Assembly (NCBI GenBank): GCA_024275415.1
Contig: JAJRZD010000053.1
Coordinates: 1 to 60,919, forward strand
Direction of reading: 5' to 3'
DNA: 60,919 nt
Origin: an archaeon
Lineage (GTDB): Archaea > Asgardarchaeota > Thorarchaeia > Thorarchaeales > Thorarchaeaceae
Every line of letters begins with the position of its first letter. Positions within the stretch are counted from its first letter, which is position 1. The translations under genes and the position numbers were made by a program. This document shows positions 43,018-52,008 of this stretch, piece after piece. Below the pieces are notes generated by a model. The model was not told where the DNA came from. It was given only the letters and a program-made list of their open reading frames with translations, and searched no databases.

Positions 43018-43796
43018 TGCAACCCATGATGAACCCAACTCCACTCTTTTGGCTCTTGGATATAGAAGCATACGACTATGATATCGGCGTACTCAAGAAT
43101 GCGGACATGACTGGGAAAGCTCTTATCGCATCAAATCAACTGTGGTCCATTCTACGTGGTGATAAGGTATATTCGACGCTTATCGGTCCTGGCTACTTCA
43201 AGGGAGTTGCCGAGAGCGGCAATAGAAGAGTAGAGATCAACGAGTACTTGTCTGTACTCATGTTCGATCCGACTGCCCTTCGATACGATGAGCCCGTTCC
43301 GCTTGTTGATATCATCAACCCCGAAGTGATAGACCCTCTAGGCACTTCAAAGGTAGAAGAGATCATGACTATCATCCGCGACATTGTCGTGGAAAAAGGC
43401 AATGTCCTTGCCGGTGACCAGATTGCACGTGTCAAAGGAAAGGCTGACATCCCTCGTTTGGTGCATTATACCGACTTGATGAAACGCATCAAGGTATCAC
43501 ATGTTTCAGGAGTACAACGTGCACGATTTCTCTTAGGTGGTACGAACCGTCCTCTATACGCCCCACTCATCGATTGGTTCAACAAACGTCGATACAACAA
43601 TTTCCTGCGACCGAAGATCATGGCACTGCCCTTTGGCAAGTTCGCCAGTTCATCTGATATCGAGGTACTGTCTGATTGGATGCTGGTCGAGAAGGCTGGG
43701 ATGGGCGGCAGTGGGATTGATGGCTTTCGCGAGGAATACGAGGTCGTCATGTCTCTCATTCACAAGAACTCGGACTCTTTCATATTCGATGTTTGA
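43014..43796 (+). CDS. hypothetical protein of the helicase operon (second gene)
   Basis: 260-residue soluble protein without a family I know. It begins MMQPMMNPTPLFWLLDIEAY with GTG 43014/ATG 43017 overlapping the previous stop. Strand-like stretches (KVYSTLIGPGYFKGVA, VEINEYLSVLMFDP) and a basic region near YTDLMKRIKVSHVSGVQRAR suggest an alpha/beta protein with nucleic-acid-like surface, an inference only. Its TGA (43794-43796) lies inside the RNA structure described next, which spans the gap to the helicase. Confidence 0.72.
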   Translation: MMQPMMNPTPLFWLLDIEAYDYDIGVLKNADMTGKALIASNQLWSILRGDKVYSTLIGPGYFKGVAESGNRRVEINEYLSVLMFDPTALRYDEPVPLVDIINPEVIDPLGTSKVEEIMTIIRDIVVEKGNVLAGDQIARVKGKADIPRLVHYTDLMKRIKVSHVSGVQRARFLLGGTNRPLYAPLIDWFNKRRYNNFLRPKIMALPFGKFASSSDIEVLSDWMLVEKAGMGGSGIDGFREEYEVVMSLIHKNSDSFIFDV

Positions 43797-43850
43797 CCTG
43801 ACCGCAAAGGTCTTTGGATGCAATCTCTCGTTGTCGAGAGTGAGGTCAAA
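43792..43850 (+). promoter_or_regulatory. predicted three-way RNA junction enclosing the helicase ribosome site
   Basis: Outer stem: TTTGACCT (43792-43799) with AGGTCAAA (43843-43850), perfect 8 bp. Inside, hairpin one GACC-GCAAA-GGTC (43800-43812) stacks directly on it, and hairpin two CTCTCG-TTGT-CGAGAG (43825-43840) is also perfect. The AGGT of the right arm is the ribosome site of the helicase (GTG 43853), and the left arm contains the stop codon of the previous gene (43794-43796). Translation of that gene would open the stem. Confidence 0.5.
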
Positions 43851-43852
43851 TA

Positions 43853-46489
43853 GTGGAAATCGCAGATGCTGATGTTCAGAAGATTCTGACCAAACCGTAT
43901 TCACTCGTATTGCGGGCTGGCAGGCAAGAGATGACCGCAAGGACTGAGGTCATGCAGGATGTGTTGCTTGACCGTCAGCGAGCAAAGCTATCGGGCATGA
44001 TCGAGTTTGGAAGACGTTCGAACGGATTGCTCGAAATAAGGCGTTCGTGGTTCATAAAGTACAACAAACCAATATACTATCAGCCGAAAGAGTTCCATGA
44101 GATTCTTCGTAAGGCGAAGTTCATCATCATACCACGTAACCAGAAGCCCTCTTTCCACAAGGATATGATTGACATGTTGGCGAGGCTACAGGTTGCGAAA
44201 CCCAAGACTGTCCCAGTATGTGACCATTGCATCCGTGATAACCGATTGACTGTACTCACAAGAAAGAATGCAGTGAAGGTTTCAGAAACCCAAGTTCTTT
44301 GTGCTAGCTGTGCGAAGGCTGACCTGCGCACGGATCTGAAGAGCTTGGGCGTCAAGGTATCGAAAGGGATGCTGCATCATCTAGAAAACCAATTGATGAA
44401 GGTGAAGTCCGTTCCACATCTGCTCGAGCTTGTCATGCCAGGGTTCGACCCGACAAGGAACCCTGACCTCACGTTGGTCGATACCCTATCAACTGGCATT
44501 GCTATGAAAGGTGTTAAGATTGAAACGCTGGATATTCCAGAGAAGTTCAAGGCACTATTGCTTGAAGAAGGGCTTGAGAACCTATTGCCTGTGCAGGAGC
44601 TCGTAATAAAGGCCGGTCTGTTGAAGGGAGCGAGCCTGCTGGTTGTGTCGTCGACATCCTCTGGGAAAACGTTGATTGGAGAGATGGCAGGCGTTCCACG
44701 CGCTCTGGAGGGGCGGAAGATGGTCTATCTTTCTCCGCTTGTCGCCTTGACGAATGAGAAGTACGAGCTCTTCCGCAAGCGGTACAGCAAGCTGGGGCTG
44801 CGGACAGGCATCAAGGTGGGGATGTCCCGTCTTGATGTGGGTGATGACGCAAAGCCAATAGTTGATACTGACATAGAGAAATCCGACATCATCTGTGCGA
44901 CCTACGAGGCGCTGGATCTCATCTTCAGATCCGGCGAAACAAAGAAGCTTGGTGATGTAGGGGTCATAGTCGTGGACGAGATCCAGAACCTTGCTGATGA
45001 AGAACGAGGCCCTGAGCTGGATGGACTGCTTGCTAGGATGCGGTTCCACTATCCCTCGGCACAAGTCTTGGCACTTTCTGCGACAGTGGGTTCTCCAGAG
45101 AAGCTTGCAAAGGAACTCGGATTGGATCTGGTCAACTATACGGGCAGGCCTATTCCCCTAGAGCGCCATCTTGTGTTTGCTAGGAGTGATGAGGAGAAGC
45201 GACGGATTATCCGGCGTCTGGTAAAGGATGAATTCCACAAAAAGAGCAGTACAGGGCACAAGGGGCAGTCGATTATTTTCACGTTCTCACGACGGAGGGC
45301 ACACGCTATCTCTGACTGGCTGAACGAACAGCATGTGTACAGCGCAGTCTATCACGGTGGCCTTTCTTATAGCAACAGACGACGGGTCGAACGGGCATAT
45401 ACGAAGCAGCGCTATGCATGTGTAGTGACAACAGCAGCTCTTGGTGCGGGTGTCGATCTCCCTGCTTCTCAGGTCATTTTCGAGTCACTGGCCATGGGCG
45501 CAGACTGGATATCTACTGCTGAGTTCGAGCAGATGCTCGGGCGGGCGGGACGACTGGGGAAGCATGATAGGGGCCGTGCATTTTTGCTTGTACAACCAGA
45601 ACGCAAGTATCATGGCGGTCAGGAGAAGACCGAAGACGAGGTCGCTTCGGATTTGCTTGCTGGAGTGGTTGAGGATGTGGAACCATTTGCTGATCTAGAA
45701 CGTAGCGCGGAACAGGCTTTGGCAATGATATGCTCGACTAATCTGGTCGAGCTCAAGGCAGTGGCAAGAGCATACAACAGGATGCTTTCTATCTCAGTTC
45801 CGCCGTCCGACGCGCTGAAGCATCTGGTCAAGAAGCATATGATCAGGGTCAGGGAAGGCGGTGCTCATGTGACACCACTAGGGCGAGCCACTTCCGTTTC
45901 GTTTCTGACGCCGACAGAGGGACTGCGAGTGGTGAAGATGGCTGCGAATATAGATGTGCTAGATATCGCAATCACGTTGGAACCCTTTGAGAATGTATAC
46001 CTATCGAACAAGCTACAGGGGGAGATTAATACCGCATTCAAGACACACATGCCTACTCGCCTTTTCTCGGGTGTCTTCACCGACCTCACTACCATCCGCA
46101 ATCCACGAAGTGGTGCCGCACGGTTGCCAAAATGGGTCTTTGAAGTGTTCTCTCTCTGGACTCGGGATTTCTTCAGCTGTGGGTGCAATCTGTTTCCAGA
46201 ATGTGACCATGGGAAAATTGCCATGGGCCGATGGATAGTCATCCAACGCAAGAAAGGCTTGAACCCGTCGGGGATTGCACAGAAACTCCATCGTGATTAT
46301 GAACTATGGGCATATCCTGGTGACATCTATTCATGGCTGGACGCGCTTATCCACAATCTCAAGGCAGTCCAACGTATCGCGATGGTGGAGGGCAAGACGG
46401 ACTTGAATGAAACAATTGAGGATCAAATAACGAGGATTGAGAAACCTCTACAACGCACAGACAAGGACGATTCCGAGAAGAGCGGATGA
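43853..46489 (+). CDS. Ski2/Hel308-like superfamily 2 helicase with zinc N-terminal domain
   Basis: 878-residue ATP-dependent helicase. The N-terminal 240 residues hold a Cys4 site (CDHC 123-126 and CASC 150-153). The motor shows Walker A SSTSSGKT (266-273), SPLVALTNEKYELF, the DEIQ box VVDEIQNLADEERGP, LALSATVGS, and a second RecA domain with IIFTFSRRRAHAI, TAALGAGVDLPASQVIFES and QMLGRAGRLGKHDRGRAF. The C-terminal part has a second Cys/His cluster (FFSCGCNLFPECDHG). It most resembles archaeal Ski2-like helicases. The GTG start has AGGT six bases ahead, sequestered in the stem above. Hel308, aSki2 or a restart helicase remain possible. Confidence 0.9.
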   Translation: MEIADADVQKILTKPYSLVLRAGRQEMTARTEVMQDVLLDRQRAKLSGMIEFGRRSNGLLEIRRSWFIKYNKPIYYQPKEFHEILRKAKFIIIPRNQKPSFHKDMIDMLARLQVAKPKTVPVCDHCIRDNRLTVLTRKNAVKVSETQVLCASCAKADLRTDLKSLGVKVSKGMLHHLENQLMKVKSVPHLLELVMPGFDPTRNPDLTLVDTLSTGIAMKGVKIETLDIPEKFKALLLEEGLENLLPVQELVIKAGLLKGASLLVVSSTSSGKTLIGEMAGVPRALEGRKMVYLSPLVALTNEKYELFRKRYSKLGLRTGIKVGMSRLDVGDDAKPIVDTDIEKSDIICATYEALDLIFRSGETKKLGDVGVIVVDEIQNLADEERGPELDGLLARMRFHYPSAQVLALSATVGSPEKLAKELGLDLVNYTGRPIPLERHLVFARSDEEKRRIIRRLVKDEFHKKSSTGHKGQSIIFTFSRRRAHAISDWLNEQHVYSAVYHGGLSYSNRRRVERAYTKQRYACVVTTAALGAGVDLPASQVIFESLAMGADWISTAEFEQMLGRAGRLGKHDRGRAFLLVQPERKYHGGQEKTEDEVASDLLAGVVEDVEPFADLERSAEQALAMICSTNLVELKAVARAYNRMLSISVPPSDALKHLVKKHMIRVREGGAHVTPLGRATSVSFLTPTEGLRVVKMAANIDVLDIAITLEPFENVYLSNKLQGEINTAFKTHMPTRLFSGVFTDLTTIRNPRSGAARLPKWVFEVFSLWTRDFFSCGCNLFPECDHGKIAMGRWIVIQRKKGLNPSGIAQKLHRDYELWAYPGDIYSWLDALIHNLKAVQRIAMVEGKTDLNETIEDQITRIEKPLQRTDKDDSEKSG

Positions 46490-46491
46490 GG

Positions 46492-46740
46492 TCACTCTCT
46501 GGCTATTTCGAAGACCACACGGATGTTCCCGACTGCATCAGGATCCATCGAATCGATGTTGAGGTCGATCCATCGATGAAGGTCTCTCCTGATTTCTTCC
46601 TTTGTGGTCATCGTGGTTGGTAATGGGTTCCGATCCTCAGAAACCAGTTTGAAGTGGGTACTGCCACAATCGCATGAGCCCTGAAGCACTCTGTCAATGT
46701 CATCGAAGGTGATCCCACAATTCCGGCATTTGAACTGCAT
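46492..46740 (-). CDS. small zinc-ribbon protein (COG3364/OapC-like)
   Basis: 82-residue protein: N-terminal ribbon MQFKCRNCGITFDDIDRVLQ with a second knuckle GSCDCGSTHF, then a basic linker and a helical tail ending VVFEIARE. Length and pattern match the archaeal COG3364 family, often encoded near DUF131 and other information-processing genes. ATG 46740 preferred over 46749. It converges with the helicase, two bases apart. Confidence 0.8.
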   Translation of the reverse strand: MQFKCRNCGITFDDIDRVLQGSCDCGSTHFKLVSEDRNPLPTTMTTKEEIRRDLHRWIDLNIDSMDPDAVGNIRVVFEIARE

Positions 46741-46778
46741 AGCTATCACACCCTATCGACCCGAGGAGTGCTATGAGA

Positions 46779-46804
46779 GTTGGTACTCTTGTAGTAATAC
46801 CAAC
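46779..46804 (-). terminator. inverted repeat between zinc ribbon and DUF131 genes
   Basis: GTTGGTA (46779-46785) pairs with TACCAAC (46798-46804), loop 12 nt, in the 73-nt gap between two minus-strand genes. It could be a terminator, attenuator or operator. Confidence 0.35.
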
Positions 46805-46822
46805 TTGAGGATGGATTTCGGC

Positions 46823-47077
46823 CTATCTGGGAATGACGAGGAACAGGATGAATAGGGACAAGGCGATGAAGAACAGGATGATTTGTGTTCTTCTACTAAA
46901 CCCCCAGACCAACGGGATGGGCCCGATAAAGACGATGGCCTTGGTTTCCCTTTTGGTATCCATAGCGATATCATCGCTCATCCCCTTGGATGACAATAGA
47001 CAGCCAATCATGACCAATACAATGCCTATCACAATGATGATTATTGAAAGAATTTGAAGGTTCAGTGCTAACTGCAT
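46823..47077 (-). CDS. DUF131-family small membrane protein
   Basis: 84 residues with two or three membrane segments (LSIIIIVIGIVLVMIGCLLS and QIILFFIALSLFILFLVI) and the family signature AIVFIGPIPLVWGFSRR between them. DUF131 (TIGR00304) is common in archaea, function unknown. It is one base from the next gene and part of the minus-strand cluster 46492-49620. Confidence 0.82.
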   Translation of the reverse strand: MQLALNLQILSIIIIVIGIVLVMIGCLLSSKGMSDDIAMDTKRETKAIVFIGPIPLVWGFSRRTQIILFFIALSLFILFLVIPR

Positions 47078-47078
47078 C

Positions 47079-47666
47079 TTACTTTGCCACCTCTCTGCTC
47101 CTCCCCGTTCTGGTGTCCAGACGGGATTCTGGTATTAGGAATTCCATGGACTCGTATCCTCCTACTTCGTCTCCCTCCACTGCCCAGAGCACTACGAAAT
47201 CCCCGTGTATTTCGAAGGTAAGTTTGCTATCAATCTCCACAATCTGTGTTCCGCTTGGGAATCTCCAGATAATCTCAAAGTCATAAGGGGCCACTTCCTC
47301 TTCCAACCATGTCTGGATAATATTCCCCCCAGGTCGCATTACCCCTGCAAAATCGATAAGGTATACCACTGCAACCACATTGCTTACTCCCTTGAGAAAG
47401 ATGTCCACATATCGGACAATAGATTTGACCCGCTCACCATTTATCTCGACTCTCTCTTCGTCCAGAAAGAACTGCATGTTGGTTGCCAGCTTGCGAATCT
47501 CTTCCTCAAGGCGCCCTTCATCCTGGAGAACCTGTCGGTAGTAGCCTTCTATGTCTATGTACTCGAAGCAGAGACGCTCATGAATCTCACCTGATGCTGC
47601 GACAGAGAAGAACGATTCAGCATGTATTGGCTCGACGAAATCCTCACTTTCAGAATACAATGACAT
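47079..47666 (-). CDS. hypothetical protein, 195 aa
   Basis: I do not recognise the family. Acidic protein; the first half is helical (IEGYYRQVLQDEGRLEEEIR) and the second strand-rich (NVVAVVYLIDFAGVMRPG, YDFEIIWRFPSGTQIVEIDS, HGDFVVLWAVEGDE). No metal or nucleotide motif. ATG 47666. It lies one base from DUF131 and four from the RNase-like gene, so it is clearly in the same operon. Confidence 0.72.
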   Translation of the reverse strand: MSLYSESEDFVEPIHAESFFSVAASGEIHERLCFEYIDIEGYYRQVLQDEGRLEEEIRKLATNMQFFLDEERVEINGERVKSIVRYVDIFLKGVSNVVAVVYLIDFAGVMRPGGNIIQTWLEEEVAPYDFEIIWRFPSGTQIVEIDSKLTFEIHGDFVVLWAVEGDEVGGYESMEFLIPESRLDTRTGRSREVAK

Positions 47667-47670
47667 TCAC

Positions 47671-48675
47671 CTACTCCAATGGTATTGCGTTGATTCCCTG
47701 TTGATTCAGATATTCTGATAGCACTCCTGCATTGCCCGTGAAGCAGTATACAATTTTAGGGTTTACACTCTTGGCGAACTTGATGAGGTGCGGAAAGTCG
47801 GTGTGGGCACTAAGCGGAAATCCGCCATTCTTGAACTCTCCTAGTGTCCATCCTGACAGATTGTAGTTCCTCTTCCTGCGATCCAAATCTCGTACGTAGG
47901 ATGATCCTACCAATTTCCGGACGTTGCTGGGAATAAAACGTGGTGCAGATGACACTATGGCACAACCTTCTCGTAATGCCCTCCTTGCATCATTGCTCTT
48001 CAGACTGGTATAGCTTATCGGAACACCATGCCTACAGTAAACCTCTGTGACAGCATCAACAGCCTGATTTCCAGATACGACCTCAATGCCTTTCTGAGAG
48101 AGCAATGCGATGGTCTCCTGAGCTTTACCCAGTGAATAAGCACGGAATATGGGGATGTTTCCATTTTCGATGTGCATCTGTGCCACCTTCGTGATCTCTT
48201 CGTGGATTTTCTTTCGTTCAGGGAACACCCATTGGGGAGTCCCGTAGGTCGCTTCCATTATCAAAGCGCTCGTTTCAATGGGCTCGGCCGCTTCGTGAAC
48301 GATGCTGTTGACTGAATTGAAATCTCCTGTGTAGAGTACCGTCATACCATCATCGAACTCGATCTTGAACATCGAAGACCCGATTACATGTCCAGCGTTC
48401 AATGCCGTGACATAGACCCCAACATGTCCGAACGTTTCACCAAGTTGGATAATCATCGGGTTCCTAGGTGGCTTTCCTCCTCTAGCCACTAGCGCGTCAA
48501 TTGTTCCTAGTGTGGCGATGACTTGCTTCGCCTGCTGAAGATTCCCTATATGGTCTGCGTGTGCATGGGACAGCAGTGTAGTAATCCTGGAAATACCTGT
48601 ATCCAGCGCCAGCTTAACGCCTTTGTATGTGATGAGTATGCCTGTGCCATGTTTAACGACCTGTAATGATGACAT
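47671..48675 (-). CDS. metallo-beta-lactamase-fold RNase (COG1236-like)
   Basis: MBL-fold hydrolase of the RNA-processing group. The zinc ligands are plain: SHAHADHIG (HxHxDH), NAGHVIGSSMFKIEF and LYTGDFNSV; PLSAHTDF near the end is the last His site of the CPSF/Ysh1 class. At 334 residues it is shorter than full beta-CASP CPSF73 homologues. I prefer ATG 48675 over 48711. Archaeal relatives act in 5'-3' RNA decay or 3'-end formation; which one applies here is not decided by sequence. Confidence 0.87.
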   Translation of the reverse strand: MSSLQVVKHGTGILITYKGVKLALDTGISRITTLLSHAHADHIGNLQQAKQVIATLGTIDALVARGGKPPRNPMIIQLGETFGHVGVYVTALNAGHVIGSSMFKIEFDDGMTVLYTGDFNSVNSIVHEAAEPIETSALIMEATYGTPQWVFPERKKIHEEITKVAQMHIENGNIPIFRAYSLGKAQETIALLSQKGIEVVSGNQAVDAVTEVYCRHGVPISYTSLKSNDARRALREGCAIVSSAPRFIPSNVRKLVGSSYVRDLDRRKRNYNLSGWTLGEFKNGGFPLSAHTDFPHLIKFAKSVNPKIVYCFTGNAGVLSEYLNQQGINAIPLE

Positions 48676-48735
48676 AAGGGAACCAGACCGTGACTGCGAG
48701 GATGTGAACAAAAGGCTTTCCGCCTTGTACTAGTC

Positions 48736-49620
48736 CTACAATCTCTTCCTGTAGAGTAGCAGCTCGGTCTTCCACTTGGAAACCCCGCAAATTTGCTCCA
48801 TTGCATTGACGATGCTGGAATCACTGGGCATCATATCAAGCACAATGGATGAGAGTCCTGATTGGTGGGCAATATGACATATCATTGCTGCCACATCCTG
48901 AGCAGAAACGACCGAAGGGTCAAACATGGCCGCCGCAACCACCAAAGAGGTCTTCCAGTGGAACGCGCCCATTGCCAGATAAGGGTCTGACTTGTCTGAT
49001 GCAGTATGCAATGTGTTGTTTGCACCTGCAAGGATGATCCCATGCCATAAGGAACCATGGTCAGGACGCTCTTCTAAGGGTATCTTCCAGTAGAAACTCT
49101 TCAGGCTCTCAAATGAGGCCGGTATCTCGTCCCACGTATGAATAGTTTCTGGTGCAGAATCAGGAACCGAATACACAACTCTGTAGAACGTACCTTTCTC
49201 CTTGAATCCATTCTCGATCAGGCCGTCCTCAGCCCATCCCCCCACATCGGGAACCAATGGGAACGGGATGTCCTCTTCTGTAAGGTTGCGGTTTACTACG
49301 GCATCCGCTTCTCGTATCGCCACAGACTTGAAAAATGGTAAAGAGTTCCTGATGACATGCTTGGTCAGCTGCCCTCGCAATGCACTGGTTATCCGCAATC
49401 CCGAAAGCAGAAGGCACATCCGTGTCTTATCGCGGAAGATTGAGGATGTTCCGACCATTTCGTCCCCTAAGTGTGACACGAAGAACATACTCTCCTCCAT
49501 CTCTATACATTTCTGTGTCACAGTCCTATCGACTGCTGGGATATCAGGAACCTGTAGCCCCACCCAGACCGATAGCTCATCAGCAGAAAGCCTTCGTGAA
49601 TAATATGACCGTTCATCCAT
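48736..49620 (-). CDS. GNAT-like hypothetical protein
   Basis: 294 residues without a strong family match. Parts such as MGAFHWKTSLVVAAAMFD, AAMICHIAHQSGLSSIVLDM and ELLLYRKRL suggest a GNAT acyltransferase fold, possibly a two-domain version, but I see no clear acetyl-CoA P-loop. ATG 49620 with a TATA-like TTTAAAAC (minus strand) at 49660-49667, about 40 nt ahead. It heads the minus-strand cluster. Confidence 0.6.
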   Translation of the reverse strand: MDERSYYSRRLSADELSVWVGLQVPDIPAVDRTVTQKCIEMEESMFFVSHLGDEMVGTSSIFRDKTRMCLLLSGLRITSALRGQLTKHVIRNSLPFFKSVAIREADAVVNRNLTEEDIPFPLVPDVGGWAEDGLIENGFKEKGTFYRVVYSVPDSAPETIHTWDEIPASFESLKSFYWKIPLEERPDHGSLWHGIILAGANNTLHTASDKSDPYLAMGAFHWKTSLVVAAAMFDPSVVSAQDVAAMICHIAHQSGLSSIVLDMMPSDSSIVNAMEQICGVSKWKTELLLYRKRL

Positions 49621-49741
49621 TGTTTTTCACTCGGCACTATCCCGTCCAACACCCTATCATTTAAAACTCATTACGACCTTTTTGGGTGATGGAACGTAGG
49701 GTCTCTCGGAAACATCTCTTTTAATGTGAGGAGGAAACAGG

Positions 49742-50725
49742 TTGAAATCACTGGTGCTTACTCAGGACGGGTTTCAGATAGCGGACACGCCTTTGCCCCC
49801 GTTGATGCCTGGTGATGTTCGAATCGAGATCCGGTCAATCGGAGTGTGCAGGACTGATTTGCGTATCTGGAAAGGCCAGATTGATGTTGCCCTTCCTCTT
49901 ATTCTCGGTCACGAGATTTCTGGTGTTATCCATGAAAGCACAGTTACTGAGTTAGTACCTGGAACCCCTGTCACCACCGAGATAGACACCTCATGTGGCA
50001 TATGCTGGTATTGCCAGCACAGAAAACGGCATCTATGTGCAAAGAGAAAAACTCTTGGATTTGATATTGATGGAGGACTTGCAGAGTACATCTCTGTCCC
50101 CGGAGAACTAGTCCATGTCCTACCTGAAGGGATCGACTACGTTCAGGGCACCTTCGTTTCTCCCACATCCATTGCCATTGAAACCTATACCCGCTCCACA
50201 GTCAATCCCCACGAGAGCGTTCTGGTAATCGGTACTGGAAAGATGGGACTGATAGTAGCACAAGTGTTCGAAGCGTTTGGTGCGAATGTGTACCTTCTAG
50301 GCGACAACCGATGGCATATGGGAGTCGCTCGGCAATTGGGACTGCGGAATATAATCGCGCAACAAGCAGATTGGCAAGAGAAACTGAAATCTCTGACTGA
50401 TGTTGGTCCACACATTGTAGTCGAGGCTACAGGAACCAAAAATGGGTTGGATACAGCAATCGAAGTTGTACGAAATGACGGTACTATTGCCCTTGCCGGA
50501 CATCATCTTCCCGAATATCCTCTATCCCCAGAAACCTTGACACAAAGGGAGTTGAAGATTATTGGCACATTCAGGGGCGATTATAAGATGGCAATCGATA
50601 TGCTCCAGAAAGGGAGGATCGAGGTTGACAGACTTGTCACCAAGCAATTCCCATTGGAACAGGGAGCCAAGGCATTCGAGGAAGCATGCAACCCCGATAT
50701 TCTAAAGGTCAACATCAACATCTAG
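49742..50725 (+). CDS. zinc-dependent alcohol dehydrogenase (MDR family)
   Basis: Medium-chain NAD(P)-dependent alcohol or polyol dehydrogenase, 327 residues. Catalytic zinc site: CRTDLRIWKG and GHEISGVIHE; the structural zinc loop CGICWYCQHRKRHLC is complete; Rossmann motif VIGTGKMGLIVAQVFEA. The end is typical (GAKAFEEACNPDILKVNI). TTG start justified by GGAGGA a few bases ahead. The PHP gene follows by ten bases. Substrate open (sorbitol, threonine and alcohol types share this pattern). Confidence 0.92.
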   Translation: MKSLVLTQDGFQIADTPLPPLMPGDVRIEIRSIGVCRTDLRIWKGQIDVALPLILGHEISGVIHESTVTELVPGTPVTTEIDTSCGICWYCQHRKRHLCAKRKTLGFDIDGGLAEYISVPGELVHVLPEGIDYVQGTFVSPTSIAIETYTRSTVNPHESVLVIGTGKMGLIVAQVFEAFGANVYLLGDNRWHMGVARQLGLRNIIAQQADWQEKLKSLTDVGPHIVVEATGTKNGLDTAIEVVRNDGTIALAGHHLPEYPLSPETLTQRELKIIGTFRGDYKMAIDMLQKGRIEVDRLVTKQFPLEQGAKAFEEACNPDILKVNINI

Positions 50726-50735
50726 AGGCTAATTC

Positions 50736-52004
50736 ATGCAGACGATTGCCGCAGACCTACATATCCACTCTCCTCATTCAATTGGCGTAAGCAAGCATAT
50801 GACTATCCCTAACCTCTCTGGTGGCGCTTTGAAGAAAGGGGTCAGTTTGATCGGTACTGGAGATGCAACACAACCTGACTGGCTTGCACATCTGGAGAAG
50901 ACTCTCAGTCGAGCGGATGACATGCTTTCATATAACGGGGTGGCATTCATACCCACAGTCGAAGTGGAGGATGCCGACTCGATACATCATGTGATTATTC
51001 TACCCCATCTTGATGCGGTTCGACAGCTCAGGACTCTCTTGTCAAATAACTCTCCCAATCTGGATCATGAATGGGGAGGGCGCCCGCGAGTCAATCTGAA
51101 GGCCGAACCAATTGCAGGAATGGTTCGAGATGTCGGAGGCATGATCGGCCCTGCACATGCCTTCACACCGTTCAGATCCATATTCCGTGAGGGCAAGTAC
51201 GATAGCCTCAAGGCATGCTATGGCGATGAGTCAGAGCATATCCATTTCCTCGAATTAGGGCTTTCGGCTGATACCGAGATTGCCGATTACATCCCATCCC
51301 TGAGAAGGCTTACCTATATTACATCGAGCGATGCTCACTCGCCGTCGCCTGACAAGCTGGGGAGGGAGTTTATCCGGTTGGAAATCAAAGCCCCCACATT
51401 CGAGGAAGTGAAAAAGGCGTTCACTAGGACTGGCGGTAGAAAGGTCAGTCTGAATGTGGGGTTGCACCCGAAGCTCGGGAAATACTATCTGTCGTTCTGC
51501 TCGAAATGCCGCAGGACTCTGGTTGTCATGGATGGGAAAGGATCTGTTTCCTTTGATGACATGAACATATACATCGAGTGTGAGAACGAAACGGATCGGG
51601 CCCGCCTACTGTCTGATATCCACAAGCGTGCAGTCCGGTGTCCTCATGACGGGAAGCCCCTTCGACTAGGCGTTCGTGATAGGGCAATGATGCTAGGTGA
51701 AGTGAAAAGCTTGAGTCCCTCGCACCGTCCCCAGTACATGCATATCCCGCCTCTCCTTGAGATGATTCAGCTTGCATTAGGCACGAGCTCACCAAAGGCA
51801 AAGTCCGTAACAAAACTCTACGACAGGATGATAGAAACCCTGGGCACCGAGGTCGATATCATAACATCCAGTGGTTCAGACGAGGTGGATGCGTTCAATA
51901 CTAAAGTGGGTGTTATCATCGGCGCTTACCGTAGCGGAAAGATAAAGTACATTCCCGGTGGTGGTGGGAGATACGGCTCGATCGTAGCACCATGGGATGT
52001 GTAA
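50736..52004 (+). CDS. PHP-domain protein with zinc ribbon (COG1379/TIGR00375-like)
   Basis: Metal-dependent phosphoesterase fold of 422 residues. PHP hallmarks: ADLHIHSPHSIGVS at the N-terminus and YITSSDAHSPSPDKLG later; GVSLIGTGDATQPDWL between them. Then a zinc-ribbon-like SFCSKCRRTLVVM with CPHDGKPLRLG. This matches the COG1379 group, predicted nuclease or phosphoesterase of unknown substrate, sometimes next to DNA repair genes. It overlaps or abuts the next small gene (ATG 52009). Confidence 0.85.
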   Translation: MQTIAADLHIHSPHSIGVSKHMTIPNLSGGALKKGVSLIGTGDATQPDWLAHLEKTLSRADDMLSYNGVAFIPTVEVEDADSIHHVIILPHLDAVRQLRTLLSNNSPNLDHEWGGRPRVNLKAEPIAGMVRDVGGMIGPAHAFTPFRSIFREGKYDSLKACYGDESEHIHFLELGLSADTEIADYIPSLRRLTYITSSDAHSPSPDKLGREFIRLEIKAPTFEEVKKAFTRTGGRKVSLNVGLHPKLGKYYLSFCSKCRRTLVVMDGKGSVSFDDMNIYIECENETDRARLLSDIHKRAVRCPHDGKPLRLGVRDRAMMLGEVKSLSPSHRPQYMHIPPLLEMIQLALGTSSPKAKSVTKLYDRMIETLGTEVDIITSSGSDEVDAFNTKVGVIIGAYRSGKIKYIPGGGGRYGSIVAPWDV

Positions 52005-52008
52005 TGAA

